DNA from: DASTBU01 sp035711845
GTDB lineage: Bacteria > Acidobacteriota > Vicinamibacteria > Vicinamibacterales > 2-12-FULL-66-21
Length of the DNA stretch: 18,762 bases
Assembly (NCBI GenBank): GCA_035711845.1
Contig: DASTBU010000099.1
Location: 1 to 18,762, forward strand
Direction of reading: 5' to 3'
The notes beneath the pieces were generated by a model that saw only the letters and a list, made by a program, of their open reading frames with translations, searched no databases and had not been told where the DNA came from. Numbering within the stretch: the first letter of the stretch is position 1; each line of letters begins with the position of its first letter. The position numbers and the translations under genes were made by a program. Below are positions 13,592-18,762 of this stretch, one piece after another.

Positions 13592-15666
13592 TGGCGACCG
13601 CGGTGTTCCGACCATGCGCTGCGGAGCGCACGATTCTCGTCGGCTGGGCGGACCTGTGGAATAGCATCACGCCCTGCTTCGGTTTGAAGTCCGTCAATCA
13701 GTTGTCTGATGTCCGCCTCCACTTCCCCGATTGCCCCACCAGATGCAACAGTGTTCCTCACCCGCATGAGGGACGCCGCGATCTGCTGCCACGTCGGCGA
13801 CCCAGCGTCCACCGCGATCGCGCGCTCGGCCATCGATGCGAGGCGGCCGGGATCAACATGCTTCGGCTGCGCTTCGAGCGCGGGCGCAAGGTCAAGGAAT
13901 TCGACCAGGAGATCGCGCGCGGCACGCACGCTCGGGCTCGTCGTCGCCGTCTCAGGCGTGCGGCGAGAGCCCTCCGCCTCGTCCAGATCGCCGGCAAGCC
14001 GTCGTGACGGATCGAGGCGGCTGCGGCTCGGCAGGGTCCGCATGAAATACCTGCTACGTCCGAACGCCCGCTGCAGCGCGTCGACCGCGGCCTTCGCGGG
14101 CGGCAGCGCCGCACCGGTATCGACGGCGATGAGAGCCTGTTCCGCCCGGCTCATGTACTGAATCGCCGCGCTCATCTCCTTGCGGGCGCTGTCCGCGAGG
14201 CGCCCTTCCTGAATCTCGTGCGACTGCTCTGCCTCCTGCTCTTCGTCCTCGATGTGTCCTCCAGTCAGGAAGATGAAGTTCGCGCGGACGGCCCGCTGCT
14301 CTGCCGCGATGGAGGCCGCTTCCTCGGAAAGGGTCTCGCGGCTGATGGACTTTGCGCGCGCGCGCAGCCGCTCGATCTTCAAGACAATCATCTGCTGGCT
14401 GAGCGCATAGCGCTCACGGTCCGGCGGCAGCTCGAAGCCCGCTACCGTCACCTGATCCGGACCCGCAATCTCGACGACGAACGTGTCCGACGACGCCATG
14501 CCCGCCTGCCCGGGGCGGGCATCAGCGCCGACGACCCGGTACACCACCGAATCGCCCGGACTGAGCTTCAGCCCCGCCAGGACCAGGGAGGTGCGACCCC
14601 TCCAGGATCGCTCGCTTTCACGATCGAGCTGCAGCGGCAGCACTCCCTCTTCGAACGAGAACTGCTCGCCCGATCCGGACACCTTGGTGAAGCGGAGCTC
14701 CAGCGACTTCATGCCGAAGTCGTCTTTCGCCGTGGCGGAGATCGGAACAACAGGCCTGCTATCGGGAAACAGGAGATCCTTGCCCGGCCGGTCGAGCACG
14801 ATGGCGGGCGCCCGATCCGGCGTCACGATGACCGGAATCAAGCGGCGAGCACCTGCCCCGCTCGACTCGCCCTCAATCGCGAGGTACGTGCTCTCCAACA
14901 ACTCAATCGTGATACCTGCACCCTCGTTAGTACGGTTGGTCTCGAGGATCCTCGTCCCGAAACGGACCTTCCATCGGTGCTCCGACCCGGTGATCCGCAG
15001 CGCAAGCCGGCTGCCTGCCACGGCCTCGATGCGCTCGGGATCCTCGAGACGCTGGACCGCTGATCCGAGGTACGGCGGGGACGTGACCGTGGCGCTTACG
15101 CGGGCGGCGCCCTCCGGCAAGCCGATAACCGTCCGGGCCACGTCCGTCGCCGCCTGCCGAATCACGGCTCCGCTCCGCGTGGACAGCACGACCCACGTAC
15201 CCCCAAGCCCGAAGAGAGTGGCGCCGCAGAGCATCGCCGCACGGCGCAGCGGAACGGCATGCGCGGATCTGACTGGAGCGATCGCGGTGGCGGCGTCCCG
15301 CAGTACGCGGTTCCGAACTTCCTCCCGGCCCATGCCAGGCCTGCGCAGCAGCTCCTCGGCGGTCACGATCACGTTCCGGCTCTCCGGACTGGCACGCTCC
15401 ACGGCCTTCGCTGCCTCTGCAAGCGTCCATCGGCGACTACGCTTTAGGGTGACAATCAGCATCGTGGACACGCCGGCGATGGCCGCGAGAGCCAGCCCGA
15501 GCCACCGAGAATCGGCGCCTGCGGTCAACACGAGCGTCAGCGCGGCCAGCAGCGCGCCTCCTGCCGCTCCGCGCAGGATGTCCTGCGAAATCAATCGGCG
15601 TACGGCCGAGGTCAGGCTCACCAGGAGGACGGCACGGGGACCAATGCTGGCGTCAAGCCGCGACAC
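13588..15666 (-). CDS. DUF4175-like large membrane protein of a MoxR/Bat-type operon
   Basis: A 692-residue protein with two TM segments near the N-terminus (about 32-50 and 55-74), a third at about 144-163, then a long soluble part. The general plan, N-terminal TMs followed by beta-rich segments and a helical Glu/Arg/Ala-rich C-terminal half (LKIERLRARAKSISRETLSEEA), resembles DUF4175-type proteins found beside BatA genes, and is the basis for this call. A MADE/helical region around 480-640 suggests coiled coil. Function unknown. GTG 15666 lies 14 nt inside the end of the BatA-like gene and behind AAAGGA, supporting the start; the in-frame ATG further upstream would give a serine/arginine-rich shadow of BatA. 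Its TGA overlaps the next ATG. Confidence 0.75.
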   Translation of the reverse strand: MSRLDASIGPRAVLLVSLTSAVRRLISQDILRGAAGGALLAALTLVLTAGADSRWLGLALAAIAGVSTMLIVTLKRSRRWTLAEAAKAVERASPESRNVIVTAEELLRRPGMGREEVRNRVLRDAATAIAPVRSAHAVPLRRAAMLCGATLFGLGGTWVVLSTRSGAVIRQAATDVARTVIGLPEGAARVSATVTSPPYLGSAVQRLEDPERIEAVAGSRLALRITGSEHRWKVRFGTRILETNRTNEGAGITIELLESTYLAIEGESSGAGARRLIPVIVTPDRAPAIVLDRPGKDLLFPDSRPVVPISATAKDDFGMKSLELRFTKVSGSGEQFSFEEGVLPLQLDRESERSWRGRTSLVLAGLKLSPGDSVVYRVVGADARPGQAGMASSDTFVVEIAGPDQVTVAGFELPPDRERYALSQQMIVLKIERLRARAKSISRETLSEEAASIAAEQRAVRANFIFLTGGHIEDEEQEAEQSHEIQEGRLADSARKEMSAAIQYMSRAEQALIAVDTGAALPPAKAAVDALQRAFGRSRYFMRTLPSRSRLDPSRRLAGDLDEAEGSRRTPETATTSPSVRAARDLLVEFLDLAPALEAQPKHVDPGRLASMAERAIAVDAGSPTWQQIAASLMRVRNTVASGGAIGEVEADIRQLIDGLQTEAGRDAIPQVRPADENRALRSAWSEHRGRQ

Positions 15667-17005
15667 GTTTTTCGTCCTTTCGCGAGCGCGATGACGAGCG
15701 AAGCCATTGCTCGACGACGAGGAGGACCAGCGCGGCGCCCCAGACCCATCGCGCATCCGAGCGCTCCGCCTGCCGCCACGCTGACGGACCAACGGGAGCC
15801 GGCACACGGGCCCACGACGAGAGATCGGAGTCAGAAATCCGAAGCACTTCCTCTTCGGGACGGCCCGGTGTCCCGCGGCGGGCGCTCAGTGCCGTCCGCG
15901 CCAGGGCCGCCGAGAAATAACTCGTTATCGGCGCTGCAACATCGAGCACGAGCTCGCGATCGAGCGTGGCCGCTCGAACGAGCGGCCGGCCCGCTCCATC
16001 GCGAATCAACACTACCGCCGAATCAGACGCCGGGAGCGGCAGCGCGTCTACGTGCCGGCCAAGGCGTCCAAGCTCGACGCTCTGCTCCAGTCTGGAGACG
16101 GCGTCGATCATCCACCGCGCGGAAACAGGACCCAACCGGGCCGCGTCGCTCACCGGCGTGAATCGCAGCGCGATCGGTTGGGCAGCGTCGGGTGCGGCCG
16201 TGCCGGCAGCCGCGAGTGTTGCGAGGAGACGTTCGGACTCACGTTGCGTGCCGTCGTGCACGAGCCGCAGGCCTGAATATCCGGCCGACTCTTGAACTGC
16301 GGAGGAAAACCCACGCGCCGCCAGGCTGACCTGCGTACCCTGGCTGCTGAGCTCCACCTGCTGGGATCGCGCATTCGTTCCTGGCGCAATCAAGAGCGGC
16401 ACGCCTTCGATCGAGCGTCGCTCGGACACGCCCTGGACGGGACTGAACCGCAGTCCCACATCTGCCGCTACACGGTCGAGGACGTCCTTGGAGACCGACC
16501 CCTGCTGGAAGTCCGAGATCACGACGATCTCGCGCCGCGCCGGGGGCGCTGATCGCAGCCATGCTGCCGCCCGACGCGTGCCCTCGCCAAGATCGGGGTG
16601 TTCGATACGCCATGTCAGGCCAACTCGCAGTTCCGCACCCGCTGCCGCCGCTGCATCTTCCGCCGCGGTGCGCCCATCAGCCCGCGGCCTGCGCATGCTC
16701 TCGCTGGTGTCGACGACGATGGCGCGGGCCACGCGGCCGTTCCAACCGGCCAGACGCGTCGATGAAAGCCAGATCGGCTGGGCTGCCGCGAGTACCGCCA
16801 GTGCGACGATCGCCGTGCGCACCCCCAGGAGCATGAGATCCGAAGGCGCGCGCAGCCGCACGGCAGCAGCACGAGAAGGCGGAACGAACCGGATGGTCGG
16901 GAACGCGAGGCGGCGCGCGCGACGAGTTCGCAGCAGGTGGATTGCAATAGGGATTGCGAGCAGGGCCAGGCCCCACAAGCCGGACGGTTGAAGCCAGCCG
17001 ATCAT
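15653..17005 (-). CDS. BatA-like membrane protein with a VWA domain
   Basis: The 450 residues open with a BatA N-terminal domain: TM about 8-24 (WGLALLAIPIAIHLL), a positively charged loop RTRRARRLAFPTIRFV, and a second TM about 58-77. A VWA-like region follows with D99-T100-S101-E102-S103 (DxSxS MIDAS motif) and VVISDFQQG (161-169). A C-terminal TM is at about 425-441. In aerotolerance and MoxR-type operons BatA partners a MoxR ATPase and DUF58 protein; the exact role is not settled. The predicted VWA region between D99 and D165 is shorter than usual. The ATG at 17005 overlaps the TGA of the DUF58 gene (ATGA). The last 14 nt overlap the next gene. Confidence 0.85.
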   Translation of the reverse strand: MIGWLQPSGLWGLALLAIPIAIHLLRTRRARRLAFPTIRFVPPSRAAAVRLRAPSDLMLLGVRTAIVALAVLAAAQPIWLSSTRLAGWNGRVARAIVVDTSESMRRPRADGRTAAEDAAAAAGAELRVGLTWRIEHPDLGEGTRRAAAWLRSAPPARREIVVISDFQQGSVSKDVLDRVAADVGLRFSPVQGVSERRSIEGVPLLIAPGTNARSQQVELSSQGTQVSLAARGFSSAVQESAGYSGLRLVHDGTQRESERLLATLAAAGTAAPDAAQPIALRFTPVSDAARLGPVSARWMIDAVSRLEQSVELGRLGRHVDALPLPASDSAVVLIRDGAGRPLVRAATLDRELVLDVAAPITSYFSAALARTALSARRGTPGRPEEEVLRISDSDLSSWARVPAPVGPSAWRQAERSDARWVWGAALVLLVVEQWLRSSSRSRKDEKRVAA

Positions 17006-17883
17006 CGCGCCGGCCTCCGGGCGCGCCGAAGCAGGTACGAGCGCAACGCCCGGTCCAACGGCATCTCGGTCGTGACCAGCGTGTAGTCGATGCCGTCTGC
17101 CGTGCATCGGCTGCGCCAGCGGTCCAGAAATGCCGCGACCTCGCGTCGATAGCCTTCACGCGATGCCTGACCGGCGAGAACCTTCCTTCCGGACTCGAGA
17201 TCCTCGAGTTCGACGTCCCCGTCGAACGGAAAGTCCACTTCCTCCCGTGTGAGCACCTGGAATACAGCAATCTCATGGCCGATCCTGACTGCTCGCCGCA
17301 ACTCCTCCTCGACGTCGTCACCGTCGTCGTACAGATCCGAGATAATCACGAGCAATCCGCGTCGCTTGAGGAGGTCGATGGCGCGCCGAAGCGCGGTGGC
17401 CGTTGCTGTGCTCCCACCAGCATCCATTTCGGTGAGAGCCACGAGCAGACGCCGAAGATGGGCCGGGCCCCCGCGACCCGGAATGTATCTCTTCATGCCG
17501 TCGGCGTAGACGGCCAGTCCGACCGAGTCGCCCTGGCCGGACACGAGATGCGCCAACGCGGCGGCGAGCAGACGCGCGTAGTCGATCTTCGGGACGCCGG
17601 CCCTGCCCCTATATGCCATCGACGCACTCGCGTCCACGGCGATTTGCGCCACGAGGTTGGTCGTCTCGCGGTACTGTTTCGTGTAGATGCGATCCGTGCG
17701 CGCGAGGAGCTTCCAGTCGACGTACTTCAGGTCGTCGCCTGGCCGGTAGTGGCGGTACTGGCTGAACTCCGCGCTGTAGCCGTGGAACGGGCTGCGGTGG
17801 AGCCCCGAAACGGTGCCGTCCACCGTGACCCGTGCGACCAGCTCGAGGTTGCCGATCGCATTGAGCAGGACGGGGTCGAGCAT
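17002..17883 (-). CDS. DUF58 family protein
   Basis: The 293 residues are a typical DUF58 protein with the signature HYRPGDDLKYVDWKLLARTDR (about 45-65). A VWA-like beta-strand with D84-A85-S86-A87-S88 (DASAS) follows, resembling a MIDAS. Cytoplasmic, no TM segment. DUF58 genes nearly always follow a MoxR gene and are thought to act with the MoxR ATPase in assembling or metal-loading of partner proteins; the substrate is unknown. ATG 17883 gives the usual start LDPxxLxxIGxLELVAR. It lies 71 nt after the moxR stop, and its TGA overlaps the BatA ATG. Confidence 0.93.
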   Translation of the reverse strand: MLDPVLLNAIGNLELVARVTVDGTVSGLHRSPFHGYSAEFSQYRHYRPGDDLKYVDWKLLARTDRIYTKQYRETTNLVAQIAVDASASMAYRGRAGVPKIDYARLLAAALAHLVSGQGDSVGLAVYADGMKRYIPGRGGPAHLRRLLVALTEMDAGGSTATATALRRAIDLLKRRGLLVIISDLYDDGDDVEEELRRAVRIGHEIAVFQVLTREEVDFPFDGDVELEDLESGRKVLAGQASREGYRREVAAFLDRWRSRCTADGIDYTLVTTEMPLDRALRSYLLRRARRPAR

Positions 17884-17954
17884 GAATGGTCCGTGGGCCG
17901 CGTCTTACGTCCGTTGTCCTCGGTCCCTCGCGCCGAACCGGACGCCGGGACGCT

Positions 17955-18762
<808 letters not shown>

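Overview
This is a high-GC bacterial window with densely packed genes. The gene set, the fused LptF-LptG protein, the DUF4342 protein and the MoxR/DUF58/BatA-type operon point to a Gram-negative bacterium, most likely an acidobacterium near class Vicinamibacteria. That placement is an inference from gene content, not a database result. All genes at positions 1-7411 lie on the + strand and all genes at 7435-18762 on the - strand, so the two blocks converge at about 7.42 kb.

+ strand block. The C-terminus of a probable RecN (1-174) is followed by miaB (tRNA ms2i6A methylthiotransferase) and a bifunctional nuclease-family (DUF151) protein. Next is a parA-parB pair with its own strong sigma70-type promoter (TTGACT-N17-TACAAT) and an 8-nt gene overlap. 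A 340-nt gap carrying two diverged ~150-bp tandem repeats (about 470 nt in total) leads to a single gene for a fused LptF-LptG lipopolysaccharide-export permease. The block ends with a structured intergenic region (heptamer repeats, three hairpins, an 18-bp perfect palindrome) and a small YtrA-type GntR regulator.

- strand block, read in its own direction from right to left. MoxR ATPase (N-terminus outside the window), a DUF58 protein, a BatA-like VWA membrane protein, a DUF4175-like large membrane protein, a second large membrane-associated protein of unknown function and a XerC/XerD tyrosine recombinase form one tight run. From DUF58 onward the junctions are ATGA overlaps, a 14-nt overlap or a 1-nt gap, so translation is probably coupled. 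After these come a small DUF4342 protein, metK (SAM synthetase) with a structured leader, and a membrane-anchored PHP-domain protein. MetK makes the SAM that the radical-SAM enzyme MiaB consumes, but the two are not in one operon.

The most unusual signal is a bipartite DNA element, TAAGTCCC-N13-AGTTAGGCA, present twice with identical spacing: once upstream of the parA promoter (2159-2188) and once inside the parB coding sequence (3611-3640). The parB copy is written in A/T-ending and rare codons unlike the rest of the gene, which suggests selection on the DNA itself. It is a candidate binding site (non-canonical parS or operator) for this ParAB pair. No canonical parS was seen.
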